NCBI GenBank assembly: GCA_947652115.1
Contig: OX393569.1
Span: 20,772,934-20,836,933 of the forward strand
Direction of reading: 5' to 3'
Source of the DNA: Blastomussa wellsi
Lineage: Eukaryota; Cnidaria; Anthozoa; Scleractinia; Plerogyridae
Length of the DNA: 64,000 nt
This document shows positions 1-26,404 of this stretch, piece after piece. The notes under the pieces were generated by a model. It searched no databases. It was not told the origin of the DNA and was given only the letters and a program-made list of their open reading frames with translations. Position 1 is the first letter of the stretch. The number at the start of each line of letters is the position of its first letter. Position numbers and translations under genes: made by a program.

Positions 1-1995
1 CAGAATGCTCTAAATTTTCTCGTGGGAGCATGCTTCCTGACCTATTTACTTTATATGTACACAACACACCGACTATTTGGTTATAAACACAGTCGAACCC
101 CACTAACATAAAACAATTTTGTCAGCTATTATTTTCCTTAGGCTTTTTTAGGGGGGGGGGGGGTCATCTCAAACATTTAGTATTACGAGGATAGGGGGGC
201 AGACAAAAAAAATGATGAAGAGGGGCGGTTACATATTGAATACTTTATCAAATTCCACCAGCCCCACCCCATAAAAAATGAACGTCTCTTGAAGTGCTTT
301 GACGGCGGCCTAGCAGGACCACTTCTGTTTACTCAACATTTTCTTAAGTTTCTAAAGAGTGAGCGAACTGACGACAAGGCCATTGAAAATTCTCGTAGAA
401 AACGAGAACGTGCAGTCTGTTTCGTAGACAATCAAAAGGATTGCAGCGAAAACACACGATTGACCAGAACTCGAAAATGTTTCTTTCAAGGTGAACCCGC
501 CCACAATAGTGTCCTTCAAGCAGATAAATGACATCAAAAGCACAGCCAATCAGACAATCCAAACGTTCAAGGTTCTGTCCTACAAGGGACCACAAAGCAA
601 TGGGAAAGGCCCCGCGCAAACCCTCTCCCCAACCTTCCACGGTTTAGGATCATCCGCAACAAGAGGCAATAGGGTACCCCACGCAATAAAAAGCAAGGAG
701 TGAGACAAAGGGTCTGTTCCAGACACGTTCATGGTTTGGGGGTAAGAAGAATGACCCAATTAATTCCTTGCATGCTAAACGAATCTTCCAAACTTGGTCT
801 CCGGGTGTTGCAACGAACTCCACACACACCAATCGCATGTTCGTAAAATCGAGTTTTAATGAACCATTTGTTAAGAGGGGAGAAGGCACCAACAATCAAT
901 AACGTATGGAACTTTGCTATGAAAAAACTTGGACGATTAGGCTAAAAAGCTGACGGTTTCGTAGCATAAAATCATTACAACCGCTTTACAACTTGCAAGA
1001 TGTTTAACAGTCGAGGATACCTGCCAAGATTACAAGTCAAAAGTGTTATAAAATATAAAGGATGAGCTTGTTACGGGAGTCAAATTTGTTTTATAACACG
1101 AGATCAATAACTTCACCTTAGTACCTAACAGGATCGCTCGGTTCTGTAAAAAAATCTAGATAAAAGAACGGACCGATGCCAAACGTAGTTCCTCGACTAT
1201 TTCAATGGCCCACAAAAGAGGGGGTGCTATATTCCCCATATAAAAAGTGTTCCTTGTGTCACATGCAGACGATCAATGATGACGAAACACCTCAACGATC
1301 CCTCACTCGATTAAGAACTCTATTATATTACATATGTGCCCATTTATTTATTACAAAGAAAAGGGAAACAGTCCTCAACCTTCCCGCGCAATCATCGTGA
1401 TGGGGAGAGTAGGAGGAAATGCGTTAAAGACGTTCCACTATTCAAATAAACGTTTCTCAAAATGCGGTGGGCAAAAAATAACAATGGATATGCCATTCCT
1501 ATTGGCAACTCCAAAGATTAAAGATTTTGATTGTCTGATCAGCGCAACAAAACAAACTGCTAAGATTTAAGATTCAATTTTCAAGAAAAAATCGGACATA
1601 AATATATATAAATTAAAGACCACACCAAGGCCCCGTTGAAAACGCCGCTCTTTCATTATATTATGTGCATAAAACAACGAGCTATCTAACGTTTTCTCGT
1701 CGTTTGTTTTCAAGAGAGAGTCGTCTAAGAGAACAGGTGTCATTTTTAGTAAGCTTCTGGTTGTTTTAAACAAACCAGAAACACAAGGCACATTTATTCA
1801 TGAACAAACGGAAAGGCCGTCCTGTCATGCAACTCTTATGATATCCATGGACTCAGACAATTCTCGCGAGGATTGTAGCTTCACAAGTTCATTGCTCCCA
1901 AGTGAGAGCAATCACAGGAATGCGCTTGGCTTATTGTGTTTCTCAGAGCTGTGACCCATGTTTGGTTGTAAGCATGACCGGCATGCTGTCAGTAA
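1..1995. other. 3' flank of SERCA: UTR and non-coding sequence
   Basis: No supportable gene. On the minus strand a canonical AATAAA lies at 1798-1793, about 200 nt past the SERCA stop, and is a reasonable poly(A) signal. A run of G follows 150. Short ORFs on both strands lack family resemblance and splice context. Confidence 0.5.
1793..1798 (-). terminator. Candidate SERCA poly(A) signal
   Basis: AATAAA on the minus strand about 200 nt downstream of the SERCA stop codon. Position and sequence are the only support; another tandem TTTATT occurs on the plus strand near 1342. Confidence 0.4.
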
Positions 1996-18354
<16,359 letters not shown>

Positions 18355-18600
18355 CGTAACAACAACGAGGAAAACTTTCTACAATATATCTACTTTTGTT
18401 TCCTTTTACGTAAAAGTAAAACTACAAGTGGTCTCTTCTCGGTTTAAGGTTCAAACTTAACACATTCCAGATTGAATTTCGCGTAAGATGAGAAATTTCA
18501 CCGCATCTTCGCTGGCTTCGTGAATCCAGTTGAACTTCCACGCGGCCTGGACGCGGCTCAAGCTTATTGGTTTAAAATATGTCACGTGACGCACAGTGAA
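18355..18600 (-). promoter_or_regulatory. Putative SERCA promoter and 5' UTR
   Basis: Upstream of the SERCA ATG there is a perfect palindromic E-box GTCACGTGAC at 18581-18590 and an inverted CCAAT box (ATTGG at 18566-18570). GTCACGTGAC matches the core bound by USF or TFEB/MITF-type bHLH factors. The role is inferred from position and motif only. Confidence 0.45.
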
Positions 18601-19848
18601 GAGCAAAATGCTGACTGTACTTCCGATTGGTTTTCAAGTTGATCGTCATCCTAGTAAATTGGGCAAAATATCTATCGTGGCGTTACGGAATTGACTAGAG
18701 GCTTTTCCATAGGACGCATATAGGTTGCATATTGTGATTACGTTTGCAATTTCGCTATGATCACAAACTAAGGGGCACAGAACTTTGCAGAAGAGAAGTC
18801 GCTAGTTGTTCGCACCTCGTTTCCGGTTTGTTGCAAGCAAGTTTCTGTCAAGTTTTGACCGTCAGAGACCGTTTAATTTCCATACAAAATCGAAAGTGCC
18901 CAATAATAAAACAAAGGCAAACAAATTTCAGAAAGGTATTTCTTGCCAGAAATGTGTTCTGCGGTTCCAGTTACATGGGACATTTTTCTTTGGTTGGGGG
19001 GAGGAAAGGAAGTGGGCTCAAGCAAAAACCTATCATGGTGGAGGTATGGATATTTTCTGGAACAAAACAATTTAACACCAGCTGACTGGACAATTGATTA
19101 CTGGTCAAAAAATATATACTTGTGGCGGTGACAAAATGAAGTATTTGCCAGAGAATTCATTCCAAATTCCACCTAACTCTCTTTTGTTTCAAATGCTTTG
19201 CAACAGTTGGCTTGACAATTGATTTCCTTGATAAATGGTGGAAATATTTATCCCTTCATAATATATGTAATCAAAAGTTTTTACTTCCAAGACTTTGAGA
19301 CAACTTTGCACAAGCTTTAGCACTACAGCATTCGAAGATGATTGGTGTATAACCTTTCAATCCAAGTCCACATCTTCTGATGAAGACAAAAACTATGCAG
19401 TTGATGTCATGAGACAAAGGACAATACCTTATTAGGGTACATTAGCCATGAAATGCCTTTTATACAATCATCTGCGATTGTTTCAGTAACCCACAAAAGT
19501 TGCATCTGTAAAATAAACAAGTGGTCAGTTACAGCTAAGCATGAACATGACCCAGCCTTGTCTTATTCAAACTCAGTTCAATGGTTAACGTTTTCCCAAC
19601 ACATCTTCCAATTTCAAAAGTTTGGCTGCCAATCGCATCACGTTGGGGTCATATTGTGTGACTTTTTCACTTAAATATAGCCAATGGTATGGTTGGTTAA
19701 TGATTGCCTATGATAACATCTTCCAATCAAATCTTGTGTAAATCCCCCAAAATATCTACAGTAAAACATTTTGGCCAGTGTTACTGGAATCCAGGGGTAG
19801 CAAAATAAGTAAAGCAAGGTACAACTCAATTCAACTTTTTCTCAGCAT
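18601..19848. other. Intergenic region between SERCA 5' end and RPS20 3' end
   Basis: No supportable gene. Overlapping ORFs near 18744-19131 occupy three frames with no conserved motif or splice pattern. The segment GGAGGTATGGATATTTTCTG near 19040 recurs near 21360, which suggests a dispersed repeat. Confidence 0.5.
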
Positions 19849-19854
19849 TTTATT
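19849..19854 (-). terminator. RPS20 poly(A) signal
   Basis: AATAAA on the minus strand, 24 nt downstream of the RPS20 stop. The short 3' UTR is typical of ribosomal-protein genes and supports 19934-19878 as the true last exon. Confidence 0.75.
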
Positions 19855-19877
19855 GACTGTTGATTTCTTTGCACCAT

Positions 19878-22335
19878 TTAAACATCAGCGATGGTCACTT
19901 CAACTTCAACACCAGGCTCAATACTGATGGACGTCTGATTTTGTTCAGTTAAGGTAAACATCAACACTAAAGGCAGCAAAATACTTTAAAAGATACATAA
20001 TTCAAAACAACCCTGCACCCCGTCTTAACCACAAGGTAATACATCACTTCAAACATGCCACTAGAGCAACACTGAAAATTGTAAGCAAGCAAAATTGCAC
20101 ACTGTCTGTATCTATTCCACGGTTAATGCCGAACATTGTTAGAAATGCCTTGGGCCAAGTGGGCCATACTGCCAGAACTTATCCCGGTTTCTTAGAATTA
20201 AGTGGCTAGGAATATTTCAAATCCCCCTGGATGGGATGCTAGTCCATCGCGGGTTAACCCCCTCAGCATTGTTTTACCAGTACCCATTTATACATCATTG
20301 CAGAGAGAGGCACTGTGAGAGTAAAGTGTATTGCCCAAGAACATAATGCAGTGCCCTGCCAGGGCTCAAACTAGGACTGTCTGATCCAGAGTCCACCGTA
20401 CTAACCATCAGGCCATAATACCTTTCACATGTTGTCCATTGGCTGCACATAAATTGTCATTAACTGTTTTATATTGCTTCACCAATAAAAAACCAAAAAT
20501 TGGCCAATCTTGTTACACATTCACATTCCAAATATTTTAAATGAGTAGGTGTTCTTTAATCCTTGATACACTAAAACATCTGCAATTCAATCCTTGCAAA
20601 AAAACTGACAAAAGAGAAAAGAAAAATATCTGCACAGATCAGCTTAAGCCTTAAAAATGTCTACCACAAAATCCAAGAAATCAAAGGATACAATTTGTTT
20701 GACAATCTCCGAGGGGCTGTGAAGATCAATCAGCCGCTTATGGATCCTCATCTCAAACCTGTCCCAGGTCTTGGAACCCTCTCCACAGGGCGTCTTACGG
20801 GTGGTTATCTTCAGGTACTTGGTTGGCATGCGAACTGGACCCTTCACCTTCAGCTTCTTATCCTTAGCCCCACGAATCAGATCAGCACACACTACACAAT
20901 CAAATACCACAGAAGATCGAGAGTTCAGTGTCAGAATCAAACATAGGGAAACTTGGATAAATTATCGAAGTTTATCCAAGTAAATGCATTTTCTTGATAT
21001 TAAAGGAACAAGAAATCAGAAGAGGTACGGTATTTCTTAACAAGGAATCCTATATTTGAACATTACAGCACCATAATCAGGCAGTGAATTTGGAAATAAA
21101 AGAACAAGATAGGTGTTATATTACCGGTATTTTGATAAAAGAAGTTCACAGCTTGCTTTCGATATGGTGTTAATGACCAGCTTCCTTTCCTTGATATAGT
21201 ATGCCTCTTGGAATAACAGCAATTCCAGTTCTTATAAGTGTCAAGAATGGGTTGAAGCGGTTTTCAATGCCATGAGTAATTATTATTCATGAAAAATCAT
21301 TTTCATCTTGAAACTGTCTGAAACAACACTTGTATTCCTAACACCGAATGTTGGATAAAGGAGGTATGGATATTTTCTGAAACCACACATAACATACACA
21401 GGTAAATGAGTAAATAAGCTGACGCCTTCAAATGGAATATCATGAGACCTACCCTTTTCTAAGCTTTTGACGTTACGGCTGGTGAGTGTGATTCGAATCC
21501 GGTGGATCTGAGCCTCCTCTTCAGGAACAGCACTCTTTTCTTTGTATTGAGACTAAAGTGAAAAAACTCTTTAACTTTAAAAGCAAGCACGCCACTCTAC
21601 TCATTTGATAGCACTGCAATTTTTAGCGTCAGTCAGTGAAACCTTATACTAATATAATTCTATTTAACTTTGAATGTGCACCTCTAATTGTTTTTACAAA
21701 TTATATGAACTATTTGGCCATCAAAAACAGCTGTTTATCTTGGTACATGCATGTTGCAATCATGTAATGCTCATCAGTGTCACCACAATTGAGTCACAAT
21801 CTCACAGGTAGTTTTACTGCAAAGGCATAGTTAATATACAAGGGAATGGTTACGAAACTTGACAGAGTTCTTTGTTCTATAAACTTTGGTTTGCTCCTTG
21901 GCTTGACCATGTACCAAAGTATTGTGCACGGTTTTGCACATAAATCTGTGCATCTTTGTCTGCTCCTCCTCATAACCATTCCCCAACATTAATATTATGT
22001 TAAAGGGAATATTTGCATTTTGAAGAGCATACTGAGGATCTTTATATTGACTTCCTTGGTCCCTCTGAATATATAATTATAATTTGTCAGTATAGGCCAT
22101 TCTTTCTTTACACGTTTTTCCACAACTAGTGATGTAAAATTTCATGGTTGTAAACTACAGAACAGAAACTTGAACAGTTATGAGAGGCAGAAATTGTGGC
22201 TGCGCGCTGCGATTTTAGGCAGACTGAGGGGAACTGCTTTATTACATCCTTGAACAACTAACTTCTATAAAATAGATTCATTCCCGGGTGCACCAAAATG
22301 CAAGCTTTCTTTGTCAATTTTTCTAAACCTACCAT
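19878..22335 (-). CDS. RPS20: Small ribosomal subunit protein uS10 / RPS20, complete, 4 coding exons
   Basis: Component of the 40S ribosomal subunit. Exons: 22335-22333 (the ATG alone), 21552-21453, 20891-20692, 19934-19878; 360 nt, 119 residues, equal to the human protein length. The product runs from [20 protein letters not shown] through [20 protein letters not shown] and [10 protein letters not shown] to [18 protein letters not shown]. The last exon is easy to miss, because exon 3 reads on past its GT donor for 15 codons to a chance stop at 20644. Restoring the intron recovers the conserved C-terminus exactly. An AATAAA lies 24 nt after the stop. It shares a 228-bp divergent promoter with the ankyrin gene. 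Confidence 0.95.
20170..20425 (-). mobile_element. tRNA-headed SINE-like copy, family 1, in RPS20 intron 3
   Basis: On the plus strand the tail module (CTGGATGGGATGCTAGTCCA) comes first, then ACCCATTTATACAT, then the complement of the tRNA-like head (CTAACCATCAGGCC). Orientation is therefore minus, the same as the host gene. Confidence 0.7.
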
Positions 22336-22563
22336 ACTGAATATTGGCCGACTTATTCACGACGAACAGCGGTGAGCCACAATCTCTTTTTAAACAAAAT
22401 GGTGGAGAGAAAAAAGTAACACGTGGTCTGCTTTATACCCTGCGGGCCGCGCGAGAGGTATCATGGGTATTCACCCACAGTTCCTTCCGAGGTTTGAAAA
22501 TCAAAATGGCGGAAACGTTGTTGTCCGTTGTCAAGTTGAGTTGAAGCTGCGATTTTGTGAAAC
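22336..22563. promoter_or_regulatory. Divergent promoter between RPS20 and the ankyrin gene
   Basis: Only 228 bp separate the two start codons. The right half has AAAATGGCGGAA at 22503-22514, close to the YY1 consensus, just upstream of the ankyrin-gene ATG. On the RPS20 side the ATG is immediately followed by the GTAGGT donor. Shared regulation is an inference from geometry. Confidence 0.6.
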
Positions 22564-25095
22564 ATGAGTCGCAGCGTGAAAGATTTGCGCGAGCTTATCA
22601 ACGTCTCGCGATTGTCGTATCGCGATGACGACGAAGAAGATGAATTGTTTCATAGCAGTAGTCCAGAATCGCTACAAGAATTTGGTGATATTCCTCTAGA
22701 AGGCGCGCAACCTGTTCTGCCGAAGAGACGAAACAAAGATTTGGCTCCTTTAAATTCCAAAGAAAAACCTGAGAGTCCCCCTTTGAGCTCTGGGTCTTCA
22801 GGGAGAGGGTCTCCATTGCCGCCGATTGGTGCTTCGTCCACCTCCAATCCATCCTCTTCAGGGAGAACGTCGCCAGAAACTCAATATGCTACAGCTGGAA
22901 ATAGATTGATTTCAGCCAGAAGGAAAGACGTTAAACCATCTAAACCTAATTTTGACTCCATTTTGCTTTACATGGACTCCACTGTAGTGAGCGATTGGCT
23001 GACAAAGGCAAATAATTTGATAAAACAGCTGACATTTTGGTTGCACTATAATGACAACTTTATTCAATTTGCACATTTTTGGCTGTCCGAAATGCCCAGG
23101 TATAAACAAAGAGAGCTAATAGAAATGGAATTCTCTATTTTAATGGAAGAAGTATGTTTTGCATTTGGTGCTGGCTTAGAGGGGAAATCAGTTTCACGCC
23201 AAGACATTGGTACTTTTGCAAGAGCTGTGTTTTGGGAGTTTCCAGAAAAGTTTCACAATTCTGAAAACATGAATTTCTTTCTTAACATTCTTCTTTGCTT
23301 GTGCTCTGGGAGGAAAAACAATTACCGTTCCCTTCTTTCTGATGTTCATTGTTCAACGTCAAACAAGCAATTTGTACAACTCATACTAGCAACAAGGGCA
23401 TTTGCAGTTGTAAATATATGCTGCGGAGTGCTGGAATTTTTCAAGTCAGCATTTGACAGAAGTATTTATAAAGAAACAGCAGACAATTCTCTGGTCAGCA
23501 AAAGTCTTGTTGCTATAGCTACTGAATTTGCATTTCAAGCTATACGGAAAGACCTTGCAGATGTCCTTGACTATTTACTAAAGAACTATTGTCTACAGCA
23601 TAACACTCTGAAAGACAGCGGTGGTAAGAGTGTGATTTTTGCCGCTATACTCAGTGGCAAGGAAAACATGCTGAGACATCTATTGAAGGTAGTAAAGAGT
23701 GGTGCATAAGAGAATGTGATCCTCGTTGTTATATATCAACTTAAGCAGTTCAAAGACAGCCTGAAAATAATTCAGACTTTGGACTGATAATTTATTGAGC
23801 CAGAACATATGACGAGTTGAAATCTCAAAAGGGCCTGATTTGCCAGGCTTTATATTCAACTGTTTAAGTTGATATAATTATAACTCTGAAGATTCCATTC
23901 TCTAGCTTTCTTTTCAATAATTTTCACCAAATTTGATGTTTATAAGACTAGCATACAACACCATAAACTCCATTGTGAGCCTTCTATTAGTTTTGTAGTC
24001 TGTAAACAACAACACTCTAGCCATATGTGAAATGTTGAGCTTGCAGTTTTTCTACCAAAATAAACTCCATTGTGAGCCTTCTATTAGTTTTGTAGTCTGT
24101 AAACAACAACACTCTAGCCATATGTGAAATGTTGAGCTTGCAATTTTTCCACCAACAAAGCTTATTCATTCCAAAATGAAGTGACTGTTGGCAATAAATA
24201 TCTATTTTTGCTTTTAAGTTAAATCCAAGAGTGAATGTCAATGAAAAAGCTCCTTCAGGCAACACTCCACTCCATGCTGCAATAAATACAGGGAATATCA
24301 GCATGGTAAAGATGTTGATTAATGCCGGGGCAAATGTCAATGCTTGGAACCCAGAGTGTGAAGGTGCAACACCACTTCATCTTGCTATAATGAGTGGTAA
24401 GTGCTGTCCACAGAAAATATGAGTGTGAGTGCCAATCCAATAGAAGGAACCTGATATGTAAGAAATACAAATATCCATTCCAATTGTACAAGGCCCTATC
24501 TTAATTAGGTGGATTTCCACTGTACGTTAATGGACGGGAATTTAATTGGCTTTGTTTATGTCAAATGAAATAGAGGGAATGTATGGATGTCTTTTATCTG
24601 AGGAAAAAGTTGAAACACATTGAAATTTTTCCTCAGAGACATCCATATATTTTCTCTATTTCATTTCACACATGTAAAGCCAGTAAAACTCTATCTGTTA
24701 ACGTATGTAAAATTATGTTATTAAAATTATGATAGTGGAAATCCACCTTTAAGGGTCCCCAAAACTATCGGTTATGTGCCTTCATGTGTATGAAAACCAT
24801 GTTATGTTATGGTCAATGGTTTGAACCAAGTATCAATAGGTTCCTCTAGTGCAGTGGTGTGGGTGCAAGCTCTGAAGATGATTTTCTGTTTAGGTTGCCA
24901 AAATGTTAGTCCCATTTACCCTTATTTCTGTTCTTTTCTGCAGGTAATACTGAAATGGTTTCAGTGATGTTAGAAGCTGAATGTGATCTGACCGTCAAGA
25001 TGGGTATCCCTGCTTCTGTAACACCAATGAGCCTAGCTCAGGATTTAGGGCTGGAAGAAATCATTGAATTGCTATCGAGGTCTAGTCTTTCTTGA
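22564..25095 (+). CDS. Unrecognised protein with C-terminal ankyrin repeats, 3 exons
   Basis: Exons: 22564-23688, 24219-24396, 24944-25095; 1455 nt, 484 residues, stop TGA. Residues 1-20 start MSRSVKDLRELINVSRLSYR. About 20-115 is an acidic then Ser/Pro/Gly-rich, probably disordered segment. Residues about 125-320 form a hydrophobic, aromatic, Cys-containing helical region (WLHYNDNFIQFAHFWLSEMP) that I cannot assign. From about 325 on come ankyrin-type repeats, including SGNTPLHAAINTGNISMVKM and GATPLHLAIMSG. The ORF reads on past the exon 1 donor (TTGAAG/GTAGTA), but phase and the ankyrin exons favour splicing. Function unknown; the ankyrin part suggests protein binding. The ATG at 22564 is the first in frame, just after the promoter-like sequence. 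Confidence 0.85.
23964..24157. repeat. 97-bp tandem duplication in ankyrin-gene intron 1
   Basis: Two adjacent copies, starting at 23964 and 24061, both begin TAAACTCCATTGTGAGCC. They differ at a few positions near the ends (for example GCAGTTTTTCTACC against GCAATTTTTCCACC). Confidence 0.8.
24507..24748. mobile_element. MITE-like inverted-repeat element in ankyrin-gene intron 2
   Basis: Ends AGGTGGATTTCCAC and GTGGAAATCCACCT are inverted repeats. Internal inverted arms also match (CATCCATA/ATGGATGTC, AATAGAG/CTCTATT, CTGAGGAAAAA against TTTTTCCTCAG). No ORF. Confidence 0.65.
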
Positions 25096-25144
25096 GCGAA
25101 AATCACACCTGAATGAGGAAACTGCATGTAGTGCTGCTACATGG

Positions 25145-25172
25145 GATCTCAGACTGTGCACAGTCTGAGATC
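25145..25172. repeat. Perfect 28-bp palindrome
   Basis: GATCTCAGACTGTG is followed directly by its exact reverse complement. Partly complementary sequence continues outward (TACATGG and CGTGTA). It lies 50 nt after the ankyrin-gene stop codon, so it would form a hairpin in the 3' UTR. Confidence 0.85.
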
Positions 25173-25608
25173 GCGTGTAGCCAGCCACTTTGGCTTCCTG
25201 AAGTCATTTTGGTCCTGATCTCTGAGCGGATTCAGATGAATAATGTGGCAGCTAGGTTCAAGCCTAACTGATGGTGTTACCTTGAGAGAGGGAGGGGAGG
25301 GGGGGGGGCTTCCATCAACACTGATCTGGCCCTTTCATACAACACATAAAACTCAAATGATGTGTGACAATATCGATCAGCTTGTGACGAGCTGCGAGAA
25401 TTGTACAGGTCTCAGATTTCAGGAACAAAACCTGACTGCTTGCAGTCTAGCAAAATCTGAATAGCATTGTTCTGAAGCCTCCTACAATGTACTAGATAAT
25501 CTCAACTTCCGATGCAACATTTTTCTGATAGTAGTCAACTAAATAGTCTCATTCTTTTAGTGTTAGTAACCCCTGTGAAGCATATTTTAAGAAACTCAGG
25601 AATAATGA

Positions 25609-25614
25609 AATAAA
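25609..25614 (+). terminator. Candidate poly(A) signal of the ankyrin gene
   Basis: AATAAA about 514 nt after the stop at 25095, followed by T-rich sequence. Positional evidence only. Confidence 0.45.
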
Positions 25615-25929
25615 ATTTGGTTTTCAAATTTCTCCAGTCTTTTACAGGATTATTGAAAGGGCTATAAATTCTAAATTAAAACAATGCAAGAAAATTAATT
25701 GATGTAAATTACCGTATTATGAACTATAAGTTAGTGAACAAGGGAATGAAAAGAACTTGTGCTATACTTCCAAGGATCAAAGCAGTATTCTCGCAAACCA
25801 GAATTAAAAACGAAATGAAGAAAAAAGGTACTCGTTTAAAAGCAAGAGAGTGAGGCGCGTCAATTAAATTACAACACATTGTGTTGAAATAATAAATTCA
25901 CTATGACGCATTCCATAACTAGAAACTAA

Positions 25930-26075
25930 GCAGCGGGTCTTCCCACCCTCCTTTTGCCTTGCGGATTCCACTCCAGGGCCTGCCTGGTTGTGTCAGATGT
26001 TGGCTTCCGCAAAGTGTGGCCGATCCAATTCCATTTGCGCCTGGCGATCTCTTCTGGAACGCATTCTTGCCCTGT
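25930..26075 (-). pseudogene. Non-LTR retrotransposon ORF2 C-terminal fragment
   Basis: The minus strand is open for about 48 codons and reads [16 protein letters not shown], then [18 protein letters not shown]. This resembles the tail of many LINE reverse-transcriptase polyproteins (WxWxGHxLR...R.AL.W.P.GKR..GRP). No upstream reverse-transcriptase core is visible, so it is a 5'-truncated relic. Confidence 0.65.
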
Positions 26076-26404
26076 TCTTAAACTAAACTAATTAACCTCA
26101 TAATATTCTCAAAGTGAGTTACAAAACCCGCACGCTTTCACCGTTTCATTTTTAGCAAGTTCGGGTAAGACAACTGAAGTGTTTCCGATCCTAATCCGAA
26201 CAGTGCACGACGAATGTCGAACACTGCGAAAGTGCGGATCACGTTAGCTCGGTAACGGTCGGGTAGTGCTGTCTTAGTTACTAAGGTTTCTTACTCTTGC
26301 TTGGGCCCATATGTGTTGAGCTTTTCAGTTTAACCATGACTAGCATGATAATGTCTGATACAATTTGGATTCTTTGAAGGGGGTAATTCAATCTGGCTCC
26401 TTTT

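Larger units (their letters stand above)
25096..26404. other. 3' flanks of the convergent ankyrin genes
   Basis: Holds the 3' UTR of the 484-residue ankyrin gene with AATAAA at 25609-25614, a perfect 28-bp palindrome at 25145-25172, a LINE-like coding remnant at 25930-26075, and otherwise unassigned sequence up to the ANKRD66-like stop. Confidence 0.6.

Noticed and set aside
650..895. 81-residue minus-strand ORF near the left edge
   Set aside because: No recognisable motif, no splice context, and shared repeat-like composition with its surroundings.
18744..19131. Overlapping ORFs upstream of SERCA in three plus frames and one minus frame
   Set aside because: No family resemblance, mutually overlapping frames, and a repeat-like segment inside.
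20644..20691. Apparent C-terminus [15 protein letters not shown] of RPS20
   Set aside because: Intron read-through. The family-conserved end is encoded at 19934-19878 after a GT-AG intron.
19935..22332. Intronic C/D-box snoRNA in RPS20, as found in human RPS20
   Set aside because: I searched by eye for paired RTGATGA and CTGA boxes with terminal stems on the minus strand and found no convincing set.
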